64,000 nucleotides of DNA from Zeugodacus cucurbitae (taxonomy: Eukaryota; Arthropoda; Insecta; Diptera; Tephritidae). The stretch is taken from positions 33,780,001-33,844,000 of the forward strand of contig NC_071669.1 in the NCBI RefSeq assembly GCF_028554725.1. Direction: 5' to 3'. Under the pieces are notes generated by a model. It was not told the DNA's origin, ran no database searches, and saw only the letters and a list, made by a program, of their open reading frames with translations. Below, one piece after another: positions 32,369-42,659 of this stretch. The first letter of the stretch is position 1. Each line of letters opens with the position of its first letter. Both the position numbers and the translations under genes were made by a program.

Positions 32369-33050
32369 GCCATCGAGGGCACTAGGTGGATGTACGGTTC
32401 TAAGGAATACTGCGCAGTTGTTACATTGGATGTACAAAATGCTTTCAATTCTGCGTGTTGGACCCACATACTTCAAGCACTACATACGCTTAAAACGCCT
32501 ATGTACCTCCTGTGTATTATAAAAAGTTACTTATCCAATAGAGTGCTGCTGTATGATACGGACGAAGGGGTCAAGCAATACAAAGTGACCGGTGGAGTAC
32601 CACAAGGATCTGTCTTAGACCCACTCTTGTGGAATATATTATATGATGGAATCCTTCGCCTTCCCACGCCTAAAGAAGTACAAATTATCGGCTATGCAGA
32701 CGACATTGCAGTGCTAATTGTGGCAAAAGAACTACAGCAAATTGAGACTATATGCACAACTGTCGCTATGAGAATAAAAAATTGGCTAACAGCAGCGAAG
32801 TTGCAACTGGTTGGACAAAAAACAGAAGCAGTTTTAATAACCAGTAGAAAGAAAACTGAAGTAATTACACTTAACATAGACGGGTATAACATTACGACAC
32901 TTTAAAATATTTAGGCATAATAATTGACTCGAGACTAAACTTTAAATCAAATATTGACAAAGCCTGCGAAAAAGCTGCATGAGTGAACACTGCCTTAACC
33001 CGAATAATGGCAAATATTGGTGGACCTAGTCAGAAAAGACGACTGCTATT
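32369..33050 (+). pseudogene. R1-clade element d, reverse transcriptase part
   Basis: Resumes with MYGSKEYCAVVTLDVQNAFN, GGVPQGSVLDPLLWN (Asp for the usual Gly) and GYADDIAVLIVAKEL. Then come NWLTAAKLQLVGQKTEAVLI and NIDGYNITT, a small deletion near 32900, and MANIGGPSQKRR. It stops abruptly at about 33050 against unrelated endonuclease-like sequence, so the 3' third of ORF2 is absent. Confidence 0.87.
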
Positions 33051-33333
33051 AGAGTATAGCGAACAACCGGTACTCCTTGCGGGAGATTTCAATGTAAATT
33101 TTTCATTGCCCGAAGCTGAACCATTACTGGCATTCCTCAAAGAGAAATTTTCATTAGAAATGCTCAATGGAAGAAATGATCCTACGACAAAAGGAGGTAC
33201 GACTATTGATGCGGCATTCGGGAGAAATACAGATAAAATATATGTAAGGCATTTCATATCGTATTTTAGTTATCATAATCCAATTGTAAATATTATGGAT
33301 ACCAATCCGTCAGAACCCAGAAATGATAATTGA
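33051..33333 (+). pseudogene. endonuclease C-terminal fragment, possibly Helitron/PIF1-helicase associated
   Basis: In frame with the R1-d remnant the reading continues as PVLLAGDFNVNFSLPEAEP, TTKGGTTIDAAFGRN and VRHFISYFSYHNPIVNI to a TGA. GDFN, TTIDA and SYH..I are endonuclease/exonuclease/phosphatase motifs, but the text differs from R1, Jockey and CR1 endonucleases. From memory it resembles the endonuclease tail found next to PIF1-like helicases in Helitron-type elements of arthropods. The assignment is tentative; the domain itself is clear. Confidence 0.55.
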
Positions 33334-33612
33334 TTTATAAAATGATATATTTAAAAATTTCCCTCTCGCTAGTTTTCTTTGATACAAAATGATATGCATT
33401 TCTTGGAATATCACTAAGAAGTATAACTTCTTCCGCGCGTAGGGACTCCACGCACCTTTTTGTATATTTATTTTAATACATTTCAACGCATATTGTTGTC
33501 ATTTATATGTATAAATTATTTATAAATATAAATTATTTTATAAAAACATTTTAAGAACACATAAAAATACTATTTCTTTTACTATTAATGAATTTACATC
33601 CATTATTTGCAT
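33334..33612. other. AT-rich stretch, possible Helitron-like end
   Basis: No gene is seen. 'aagtataacttcttccgcgc' followed by 'gtagggactcc' at about 33418-33450 is a GC-rich island following the endonuclease fragment and could be a Helitron 3' terminal structure. There is no certain hairpin plus CTRR end. The rest is AT-rich filler up to the Jockey-2 truncation point. Confidence 0.35.
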
Positions 33613-34379
33613 GCAAAAAAGGCATTGAGTCTTCGGTAGAATCTAACGATACCAAAGAAGCCCTTGAAGAATGCGGCTTTGGAATTAAAAATGTGGTAAA
33701 TATCTTCAATAGAAATAAAGTACCACAACCAATGTTTAAAATCGAATTGTTGCCAAACTCTAATCCATTAAAAAAGAATGAAACACATCCAATATATAAC
33801 TTAAAATATTTACTCCATCGTAGAATTACCGTTAAAGAACCTCATAAAAGAAATGGTCCGGTACAATGCACTAACTGCCAAGAGTATGGTCATACCAAAT
33901 CTTATTGCACTCTACGCAGTGTTTGTGTGGTATGTGGTGATTTACACCCAACTTCAAAATGTGCTCTTATAAAAGAGGACACAAATAAAAAATGCAGTAA
34001 TTGTGGAGGAAATCACACTGCTAACTACAGGGGCTGCCCTGTATATAAAGACTTGAAATCAAAATTGTCACTATGAATTCAAGCTCGTCGTAACCAAATG
34101 ATGAATATCCCTCGTAATGAAAATGTAGAAATTGCAGACCAGAGTTCGAAACCTGGTAATTCTAAGAATATCCTTGTCCAGGGAAGCTATGCAAATGTGG
34201 TAAAAGGCAACATTGTGCAAATGCAACAACAGCAAAGTCCACCTTATGGAGGTATTGAAAATATGATTCTAAATCTTACTCAATGTATGACACAATTTAT
34301 GTCTACCATGCAAAACATGATCCAAGATTTGATCAAATCTCAAAATCAAATGTTACAAACTTTATTATCTAAAAAATGA
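33613..34379 (+). pseudogene. Jockey-2 ORF1, 5' truncated
   Basis: Second copy of the Jockey-1 family in the opposite orientation. It begins inside ORF1 at KGIESSVESND, keeps the knuckles CTNCQEYGHTKSYC, CVVCGDLHPTSKC and CSNCGGNHTANYRGC, and has a TGA at 34074-34076. It then continues (34098-34379) to the Gln-rich tail ending LLSKK. The stop overlaps the ORF2 start as ATGA at 34376-34379, as in Jockey-1. Confidence 0.9.
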
Positions 34380-35066
34380 GTATGCTAAATATTTGCATAT
34401 GGAATGCCAAAGGTGTAAACCAACACAAACTGGATATAATACGATTTCTGACTGAAAAAAGCATAGATGTTATGCTACTGTCAGAAACTCATTTAACAAA
34501 TAAAAACAATTTCTTTATACCGGGATATAGACTTTATGTTACAAATCATCCAGATGGAAAGGCACACGGTGGAACAGCAGCATTGGTTAGAAATCGGCTA
34601 AACCACCATGCTTTACAACCGCATGCTACAGCGCAATTACAAGCTACAACAATATCATTGAAAAATCGAGGTTCACCTCGTTTTAAAATTACAGACTGCG
34701 AATTTAAAGATTTTTTTGGAACGCTAGGTCCAAGATTTCTAGCAGGTGGTGATTACAATGCAAAACACATGTACTGGGGCTCACGTCTTATTAATCCGAA
34801 AGGACGACAGCTGTACTACACTATTATAAATAAGCACAATAACCTTGATATAATATCTCCTGGGAAGCCGACATACTGGCCCAGTGATAGAAACAAAATA
34901 CAAGACTTAATAGATTTTGCTGTAGTCAAAAATATAGATAGATCGCTAATAAAAGTAGATACATGTATTGACTTATGTTCTGATCATTATCCTGTATTAT
35001 AAAGTTATGCAAACAGCCCATGATAGTTGAGCCAAAAGTTTCTCTAACATCTTTTAAAACTAACTG
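34376..35066 (+). pseudogene. Jockey-2 ORF2, endonuclease part
   Basis: Starts MSMLNICIWNAKGVNQHK. It is open to about 35000, with LSETHLTNK, GGTAALVRN and GGDYNAKH. Twelve residues present in Jockey-1 between LKNRG and RFKITD (containing AIYCPP) are missing, an in-frame deletion. One base loss near 35000 shifts the frame after SDHYPVL. The element is interrupted at 35066 by TRM61 cassette C and resumes at 36850. Confidence 0.88.
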
Positions 35067-36849
35067 CCCTGCAAGACAGGTACCGGCGAATTCTCCGGTG
35101 AAATGCCAGTTCAATGAAAGTTTCTATGCCATTCTTAAGGGCGAATTGACAAAAGTACCCGAAACTATTGTGTACGTGTGAATGTTCATCCCTTTCTTGC
35201 ACATTACATTCATCATTTAGCAATGTATATATACCTCTTGCACAATTTGGGGAATGATATTGGTACAATCACGGGTGAAAGACCCACAAAAGCCCAGAAA
35301 CTATACCTTCTGTTTTCGGTTAGTTCTACCAAAATCCCAAATGAGAATTTAATAACAAAATCATTAATTATATTACATATTTATTGAAAATATCATGCCA
35401 TTTAGTTGTTTATTATTATATTTACTTTATACATATATTGTCGTACTACACTATATACATATGTATAAAGTAGGTGAAAATGAATATTTGAACAATTTTT
35501 GCTATCGGACAAAGGCTGGAGGAAGAGTGGAAAATGTCAAATACCCCGTGCGGTCTGGAACTGTAAGCTGCGCACATTATGTGAGGACTCTTTTGGTTTC
35601 TTTCGGAGTTTTTATAAGATCTGTTCTTTCATTAATTTCACTAGTACTAGATTCATCTGGGAGGAGGGTTTCTATAAAATATAAAGTAAAATTTGAATTT
35701 TTATAAAGTTTGTAATAAAAGTTGGTAATAATTACCTTATGTTTCAAGAATTCTAAATCTAACACGTCACCGTTCAAGTCTTAACATCCATGCTCTTGCT
35801 GTAGTATTTCCATTGAACTAATTTCGGTGAATTTATGTCCTTCTAAAGCGATACAACAACGTTATGATTCCTCAATACAAGGTGAAAATGAATCAAAAAA
35901 GTCCTCCTAATTAAAGATACAAAAAGTTTTTAAATTTCTATGAGCACAAACATTCACTTAAATTTACCTTTTAATTTCTGTGTTTTAGCTGCTAATAGCA
36001 CGGCCAAGTGCCGGTAAGCTCAAAGATACTGAAACTGCTTTGCCCTCTAGCTCATTGGCAAAACCCAGTTGACACACGTCGTGATGATAAACGGTTTCAA
36101 AAGCACCTAAACCATATCGTTCCAATTCTCGTGCTTGTGTTGACCAAAAGGTTTAATTGCACGCAAAAAAGTGACATTAAACTTAATATCTGGTGTGTGA
36201 ATAATTTGTGTTACATGTAGCAGCGTTTGCGTCCATAGTTTTGGATTTGCTTGCAGCACATATTCCATCGCTTCGAAAGTTCTACGCTGCTACAATAAGT
36301 GACAGCAATAAGTTTGCGTACCTTTAACGCGCCATATGAGGTTTGAAATATCTGTATGGAAAATTAATTATAATTTAAGGCAAGATAATATTATTATATT
36401 CAACAATTATTTACGTATTCAATGGTTTCACCATTGATGTTGACCATTGTTGGCTTCTGTTGCGTGCTTCGAGTTGATAGTGCAATGAAGTATTACTGTA
36501 TCACCCTCTTCAATTCCATATTTTGGCCTTAGAAAACTTTTATTTTACGTTTTACTTATTTAAAAATGCGTGCTTCAATAATTTATACTTTAATTAGGCT
36601 GCAGATCACTGAATTAAATAAAACACGCAAAATAAAACTTCACAAGCAGCCATGATATAGCTCAAAACAAAACTTGTTCAAACACGAGAACTTTGGTTGT
36701 TTCTTTCTATCATTCAGGGTGCTGTATGAGAGAAGAGTTGAGTTAAATGTTTATGCACATTTTACCCTTTGTTGTATATGTGTGTATGTAGTGGTGTTAT
36801 TAAAATTTCTTTGAATGTGTTGGAGTTTCAGTACCCATGACTTGCTGGG
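35067..36849 (-). mobile_element. TRMT61A: TRM61 cassette copy C, complete unit inserted in Jockey-2
   Basis: A 1783-bp insertion in Jockey-2 ORF2; Jockey coding sequence is contiguous on both sides except for a possible 2-bp TG duplication. Its ends are short imperfect inverted repeats: CCCTGCAAGACAGG at 35067 and, from the other end, CCCAGCAAGTCATGG. On the minus strand it holds an upstream region of about 250 bp, exon 1 (FLRPKYGIEEGDTVILHC), then exons 2-4 with the same introns as the other copies. It closes with TGYLTFSTLPP, the conserved C-terminus of TRM61, then a 3' flank of about 450 bp with a TATATATA stretch. The SAM-binding segment is deleted (TPDI joins FLRAIKP). No transposase is present. 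Confidence 0.75.
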
Positions 36850-38596
36850 TGGTTGAAATATAGAAAATATATCAGTAGCCACATTAATATCGATTTAAAA
36901 ATAAGTACAGGAAGAGATATTGATGAAAGCATAAAGGAAATCAATGATGTAATAACTAATGCAGCTGTCTTGGCAACACCTAAAAGAAACGTTAAAGTTT
37001 TTTGAAACATCTCTAATATTGAAATAGAAAAGCTTGTAAATGAGAAAAGGCAAGCGAGACGTGAATGGCAGTTAAGTCGTTCCCCTTCAACTCTGCGTCA
37101 ACTGAAATCGGCTGTACGTAAGTTAAAAAAAGCACTTAAACGCGATGAAGAATACAATACTGAAAATTATATAAAGCACCTGTGTCCAAATTCAAGCAAG
37201 AAAAACTCTCTTTGGAAAGCCCAAAAGTCTTTTAAGCCACCAGTAGATTCCAACATGCCTATAAGACATTTGAATGGTAATTGGGCGCGTAGTAATGAGG
37301 AAAAGGCAAATTGCTTTGCAAATCACCTAGGAAAGGTATTTCAACCCAATGGTCCAAAATACAATTTTAAGTTACCAACTTTGCCCAATATCGCAAACGA
37401 GTCAAGCGTGTCTATTAGGACGTCTACTTATGAAATTACCAAGATCCTAAAAGAGCTAAATCCGAAAAAGTCTTCAGGATACGATAATATTACTCCAAAA
37501 ATGTTAATTGAGTTGCCAAATATTGCTATAGCAGTGCTCTCCTTGCTCTTTAATGCAATTCTTGGCTTCGGGTACTATCCAATTTCGTGGAAAAAGTCGC
37601 AGATCATCATGATAGATAAACCTGGAAAAGACTTAACACAACCGTCTTCCTACAGACCAATAAGTCTCTTACCCTGTTTTTCCAAAATATTCGAAAATGT
37701 TTTACTATCAAAAATGTCTCCTTTCCTCCACGAAAATAATATAATACCAACCCACCAATTCGGGTTTTCAGCTATTTTTCTCGATGTAGCTCAGGCGTTC
37801 GATAAGGTCTGGCATGAAGGCCTTTTATGGAAAATCAAAAACGTTTTACCTTACGAATTGCATAAAACATTGGAGTCATATTTAAGAAATAGGAAGTTGA
37901 CAGTTAAAGTAGCAGATTTCATATCAGAAGAACGAGCAATAAGGGCCGGTGTACCTCAGGGCAGTGTATTAGGCCCTACTCTGTACATAATATATACAGC
38001 AGACATTCCAATAGCTAATAACGTACTGACATCAACTTTTGCGGATGACGCAGCCCTAATAAGCCGTAACAAATGCCCCATAAGAGCATCAAGAGTATTA
38101 GAGGAGCACTTAACTTGTGTCGAAGAATGGCTAGCAAACTGGCGTATAAATATTAATGAGCAAAAATGCAAGCATGTTACACTCTCGCTAAGATCGGAAA
38201 CATGCCGGACAGTTAAAATAAACAATGAGCTAGTACCCCAAGCGAATGAAGTAACTTATCTTGGGATTCACCTGGATCGTCCTGTTATACAATGCAATAA
38301 TAAAACCGATTTGGATGTATGGTGTTCAACTGTGGGGTACGACCTGTGCAACCAACATTGATATAATTCAGAGATTCCAATCTAAAATGCTTAGAACAAT
38401 CACGGGTTCACCATGGTACATGCGTAACGAAAATATCCATAAAGATCTTGATATTCCTATGGTAAAGAAGGAGATAGAGGACAGCAGAAAGAAATATATT
38501 TCTAAACTTCGTGAACATCCAAACCCTTTGGCTACTGCTTTGGTACATTCCTGCAATCAAACACGTTTAAAAAGGAGAGATCTACCAGCCAATTAG
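36850..38596 (+). pseudogene. Jockey-2 ORF2, reverse transcriptase part
   Basis: Continues from WLKYRKYISSHINIDLK. It is open from 37255 to 38361 with YDNITPKMLIELP, SSYRPISLLPCFSKI, IFLDVAQAFDKVW, AGVPQGSVLGP and TFADDAALI. Two more deletions relative to Jockey-1 are seen. About 30 residues are lost after HQFGF, where the AQHGT motif and its neighbours are missing. About 30 residues are lost after YLGIHLDR. The last part (38261-38596) ends LKRRDLPAN. The catalytic motifs survive but structural parts do not. Confidence 0.9.
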
Positions 38597-38733
38597 AGAG
38601 CACCGTTCTACCAAAACAGCTCAACCACATTCCTGAGCTTTTTTAGTTGTAAATAGATTTAAGATTTTATTACTTATTGTTAGGCTTTAAAAAAATCAGA
38701 TTAAATAAATAAAGAAATATGTATAAAAAAAAC
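38597..38733 (+). other. Jockey-2 3' untranslated region and poly(A)
   Basis: 'tagatttaagattttat', 'gttaggctt' and 'aataaataaagaaatat' match the Jockey-1 3' end, followed by an A-run at about 38726-38733. This marks the right end of the insertion. Confidence 0.8.
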
Positions 38734-39600
38734 ATGTTTTCTCTACATAGAGAACGATCATTTAACAGCAAGTGCATGCCATTGTATAAATTATACAATG
38801 GTGCATGCTGCACTCTTTGCTTTTTCGCTAGGCAAGTGGCAATGATTTGTTTGCATTGCCTTTCAAGCCGAAAAAAACGAGTAAGCATTGCATTGAATTG
38901 TCATGAGCCAGAGTTGCTTGCTTATGCTTATATGAGCTGCCATCGATTGGTCACTTCTCTGCTCGCTACCACTGGGCGCCTGTCAAAAATTTTACATGTG
39001 AAAGTAACAACAAAGTTATCTAGTTGAATTCGTGCAGGAGAGTATGCGAATATCTCATTAAAAATTCAATCGTCGCTTGCTGAGTGCTACCAAGTTTTGT
39101 TTTACACATTTTAGAACCATTTTACTATTGTGAACGGCTCAAAGGACAAATTACTGTCAAAATAATAAACATTGTTATACACAAATGAAACGGCAGGCGA
39201 AGAAAATCCTAATTATTTTTGTATTGAATTCATTGAATAAAAAACTTTAATAAAAATTAAATTTGTTGCAGAAAACAGAGTTGAGTGCGACCAAGTATAG
39301 ACAATTCGATTTCAGTGCTTCCAGTTCATATACAAATTTGGAAAGTTATTGTTTCAAACAGCTTTTGTTTCAAATGTCATCAAACAAATCACATGCAATA
39401 GGTCGAACCACGGAGGGTCGAACATTGATTTGGTTATTTCAAGTGCACTTGTGCAGCAGTACAATATGTACATATATGAAAAACAAAACAAAATTATAGT
39501 ACAGCAGTAACGATAGAATCTAACACTCGTGTGAATGTACTTTTTAAACAAGTTAAGTAAAATGTTAATTACAAAGCGTTTTGCTCACATTCAGCCACTT
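38734..39600. other. non-coding stretch with a perfect hairpin
   Basis: No convincing gene. A perfect 11-bp-arm palindrome lies at 38779-38801 (CCATTGTATAA, one base, then its complement), extended by GCATG words on each side with a small bulge. At about 39155-39290, 'caaattactgtcaaaataat', 'ggcaggcgaag' and an intron-like stretch ending in TTGCAG match, inverted, the exon-like segment at 43190-43285. Confidence 0.5.
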
Positions 39601-39800
39601 TGCTCTAATACGTTTTTCCATAATATTTAAAAACATTGGTAAATTTCGTCAGACTTTTTTCACTGGATTGGGGATAATTACCGTCAGCAAAGAAACGAAG
39701 AGTGGCGCATAATTTCGATAAATGTATGAAATGCAGCCCATGCTCGCAGACGTTGTGGAAATGTTCTCTATCTAATTCAATTACAACGTATTGATTCAAA
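39601..39800 (-). pseudogene. PIF/Harbinger transposase N-terminal fragment
   Basis: The minus strand reads LSKLCATLRFFADGNYPQS, like the L..LR FFA.GNYQ motif near the N-terminus of HARBI1-type nucleases. Upstream residues (DREHFHNVCEHGLHF) and downstream residues are degenerate. No catalytic part is present. Resemblance is from memory; the fragment is short. Confidence 0.45.
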
Positions 39801-40462
39801 ATTTCGTTTAAAGTTTTTATGACGGTTAGATATGCATTTATGACCTAATATACGTAACTTTTTAAATAACTTCCTTTGTACGACTGTATATCTATTGTAT
39901 TCGACTAATTTTCATCATATATCCGTTTGTTACGTTATAAACATGCCACGAAAGTGATCTAACGACCCCAACAGTAGAAGCTATTCCTCCATATAGCACT
40001 GAATTTTATATCTGAAACAGAAATTACCAAAACTTAGCAAGAAAAAAATTAAATAGGGAATGTTTGTAGGTCTACACAGAGAAGTAAGTGATGAAGCTTT
40101 GTCTACATGGTCCATATTTTCCAGGAAACCATAAATCGTAGAAATACTGAGACATAATGATTTCACTACGGAAAATGTGTGTGAAAATTTGTGTTTGTAC
40201 TTTTAAGAAAATATATGTTTTGATCTCAGAAGAAAACCTGACGTGTTATTTTATTTTAATTTACATATGTATTATTGTTTAGTGGCCCTAGTACATTAAA
40301 AATTAGATATGAGTTTTCCTATGAAAGTGTTATCTATCAAATCTTCACATTTTTAGGTAGGCAAGCTTCAAATAAAATTTTAAATTCGTAATAACAAGTT
40401 TTAGTTAGGTTGATCCGCAGAATCACACTGGGGGAGATTTTAGTTTCTGGGGCGCCAAGATT
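39801..40462. other. AT-rich stretch, nothing recognised
   Basis: Only short chance ORFs on both strands. There is no repeat shared with the rest of the window, apart from AT-rich words, and no splice-site pairs with coding support. Confidence 0.5.
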
Positions 40463-41494
40463 TGAATTCACTTTTAAGTAAATTAGCCCAAAATAAACAC
40501 TGTTTATTAAGTAAAAAAAATTGATATCTCGCTCCGTTTACGAGATATCGAACGTTGAAGTTTGTGTTAACAGCAGCCGATGCGCGCACTTACATATGCA
40601 TTGATGCAGGTGTTATGCGATTGATTTACATATGTGATTGATTTTATTTTCCAGTGCGGAAAGTAGTTGTACGCGAAAAAACTTTCCATTTCCCTCTCTT
40701 TGATAACTCCCGGTGTTGGCTCGATCAGGGTTATTTTTTTGAAGCGCGGCCGAAGACCGCCAGTGCGGAAAGTAGTTGTACGCGAAAAAACTTTCCATCT
40801 CCCTCTCTTTGATAACTCCCGGTGTTGGCTCGACCAGGGTTATTTTTTTGAAGCGCGGCCGAAGGCCGCCAGTGCGGAAAGTAGTTGTACGCGAAAAAAC
40901 CTTCCATTTCCCTCTCTTTGATAACTCCCGGTGTTGGCTCGATCAGGGTTATTTTTTTGAAGCGCGGCCGAAGACCGCCAGTGCGGAAAGTAGTTGTACG
41001 CGAAAAAACTTTCCATCTCCCTCTCTTTGATAACTCCCGGTGTTGGCTCGACCAGGGTTATTTTTTTGAAGCGCGGCCGAAGGCCGCCAGTGCGGAAAGT
41101 AGTTGTACGCGAAAAAACCTTCCATTTCCCTCTCTTTGATAACTCCCGGTGTTGGCTCGATCAGGGTTATTTAGAAAGTAGTTATACGCGAAAAAACTTT
41201 CCATTTCCCTATCTTTGATAACTCCCGGTGTTGTCTCGACCAGGGTTATTTTTTTGAAGCGCGGCCGAAGGCCGCCAGTGCGGAAAGTAATTGTACGCGA
41301 AAAAACTTGTCAATCAATCACATATGTAAATCAATCACAAACACCTGCATCAATGCATATGTAAGTGCGCGCATCGGCTGCTGTTAACACAAACTTCAAC
41401 GCTCGATATCTCGTAAACGGAGCGAGATATCAATTTTTTTTATTTAATAAAAAGTGTTTATTTTGGGCTAATTTACCTAAAAGTGAACTCAAAC
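40463..41494. mobile_element. foldback-like element with 109-bp tandem array (family X)
   Basis: About 182-bp inverted arms at 40463-40646 and 41310-41494, sharing for example 'ttacatatgcattgatgcag' and 'tatctcgtaaacggagcgag' in opposite orientation. They flank a tandem array of a 109-bp unit (starts at about 40651, 40760, 40869, 40978, 41087, then a deleted unit). Each unit includes GCGGCCGAAGGCCGC or its GAAGACCGC variant and CTCGACCAGGGTTATTTTT. Variants alternate (GATCAGG with AGACC; GACCAGG with AGGCC), giving a 218-bp higher-order period. No transposase is present. Confidence 0.88.
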
Positions 41495-41940
41495 TAGTAA
41501 ATCGTAATAAGAGTAAATTCGAATTTAAAATAAGAAAATACTGTTTCGTTGTAAATATTCAAATTTCCACTCATGAATCAACTTTCCATTTTGGACACTT
41601 GGTAAAACTAGCTGCTAAACGATTTACTTAATCTTTTATTTATCACATGATTTACATTAAACATTGTACTTAAGATATTAGATTTGCAGTTTTAACCACA
41701 ATACGAAAATACAAATGAGAATACGAAAAGTTGAACTAGTCTAATAAACTAAAATAACTTAAATTTAAAACGAATATAAAAACATTAGATTATACTAAAA
41801 GTTCAAACAAAACCTACTGAACGAAGCTACCTTCTTTGCGGGCTACTAAATATATACTCCCTCCATACATTATTAGTGTTTTTAATGAATTTAAGGCGTT
41901 AAATAACCCAATTACTCTTGAATGAAATAATAGTTAATAC
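41495..41940. other. AT-rich spacer, includes 3' untranslated region of the Tax1bp3-like gene
   Basis: No ORF with support. The part next to 41941 follows the PDZ gene stop on the minus strand and should hold its 3' untranslated region; no certain AATAAA was placed. Confidence 0.45.
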
Positions 41941-42411
41941 TTATGTAGAGGTTACTCCTTTTCGGGCAACGAGCATGTTTAGTACTGGATTTTTTCGTAT
42001 ATAGCTAACGGCTTTTTTATGTGTTACCATTGTAAAATCATAGCCATTACACTGTAGAATTTTATCATGGATACGAAGACCAGCTCGGGAAGCTGGACTT
42101 TTGTCGTGCACTTCTGTAACATATATCCCCTGCAAAATATCATTGATTAAATTACATTAAGCATAACTTTTATTACATACATAATCTGTATATCCTTGAG
42201 GGCTTTTTTTGAAGTCTTGATCTATACCACCTCCTATTTTAAATCCACATTTCAGTATTTCTCGACCTTCTTTATCATAATCTTTCTCTTTATGAAGTGT
42301 TATAGGGATCTAAAAGACAGTTTGTTATATACGATATTAAAAATAACTTGTGCTTACACTTAAGCATTCCATAGCCGTGCCGGCCTGATGCTGAAAAGCC
42401 ATTTTTGCCAT
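41941..42411 (-). CDS. Tax1bp3: Tax1-binding protein 3 homologue (single PDZ protein)
   Basis: Three coding exons: 42411-42358, 42309-42181 and 42129-41941, joined in phase 0 across introns of 48 bp (GTAAGC...TTTTAG) and 51 bp (GTATGT...TTGCAG). The product has 123 residues, close to the 124 of mammalian TAX1BP3 (TIP-1). It is a lone PDZ domain: IPITLHKEKD, then KCGFKIGGGIDQD (the carboxylate-binding loop region), GIYVTEVHDKSPASRAGL, GDKI-equivalent HDKILQCNGYDFTMVTH and VLNMLVARKG. Family members bind C-terminal motifs of partner proteins and limit PDZ scaffolds. No stop or frameshift is seen; splice sites are standard. Upstream, ATAG at about 42420 suggests a 5' untranslated exon. It is the only clearly intact host gene here. 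Confidence 0.93.
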
Positions 42412-42659
42412 TACGAATTCCGAGAAATTTTAATCCTATAGAGAGAATATTTCTTAAATTTAAAATCACAAGATTTTGATACTTTATGTATAAGAATAAC
42501 ACAACTCACTAATCGGTTATACACATTGGTCGATAGTTCACTAACCGTGCACATTCCCATACGTTACCAATGTTGCCAGAGTATGTTCAGGAGGTCTCCG
42601 CTAATTACAAAAATTATAATTAGAAAAAAATTCATAAGAAAGTTTTTTTTTAAACATGT

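Noticed and set aside
12931..33050. R1-clade elements as markers of an rDNA locus
   Set aside because: No 18S, 5.8S or 28S sequence is visible at either edge; the flanks are a minisatellite.
35067..35080. CCCTGCAAG ends as a piggyBac-type terminus
   Set aside because: piggyBac needs TTAA at the insertion; the flanks here are CTG and TGG.
40667..41218. Four overlapping 74-84 residue frames repeated every 109 bp
   Set aside because: They are translations of the tandem unit in the foldback element; the repeat period, not a protein, explains them.
40651..41310. Regularly spaced direct repeats, superficially like a CRISPR array
   Set aside because: Units are contiguous with no unique spacers, and the rest of the window is clearly insect nuclear DNA.
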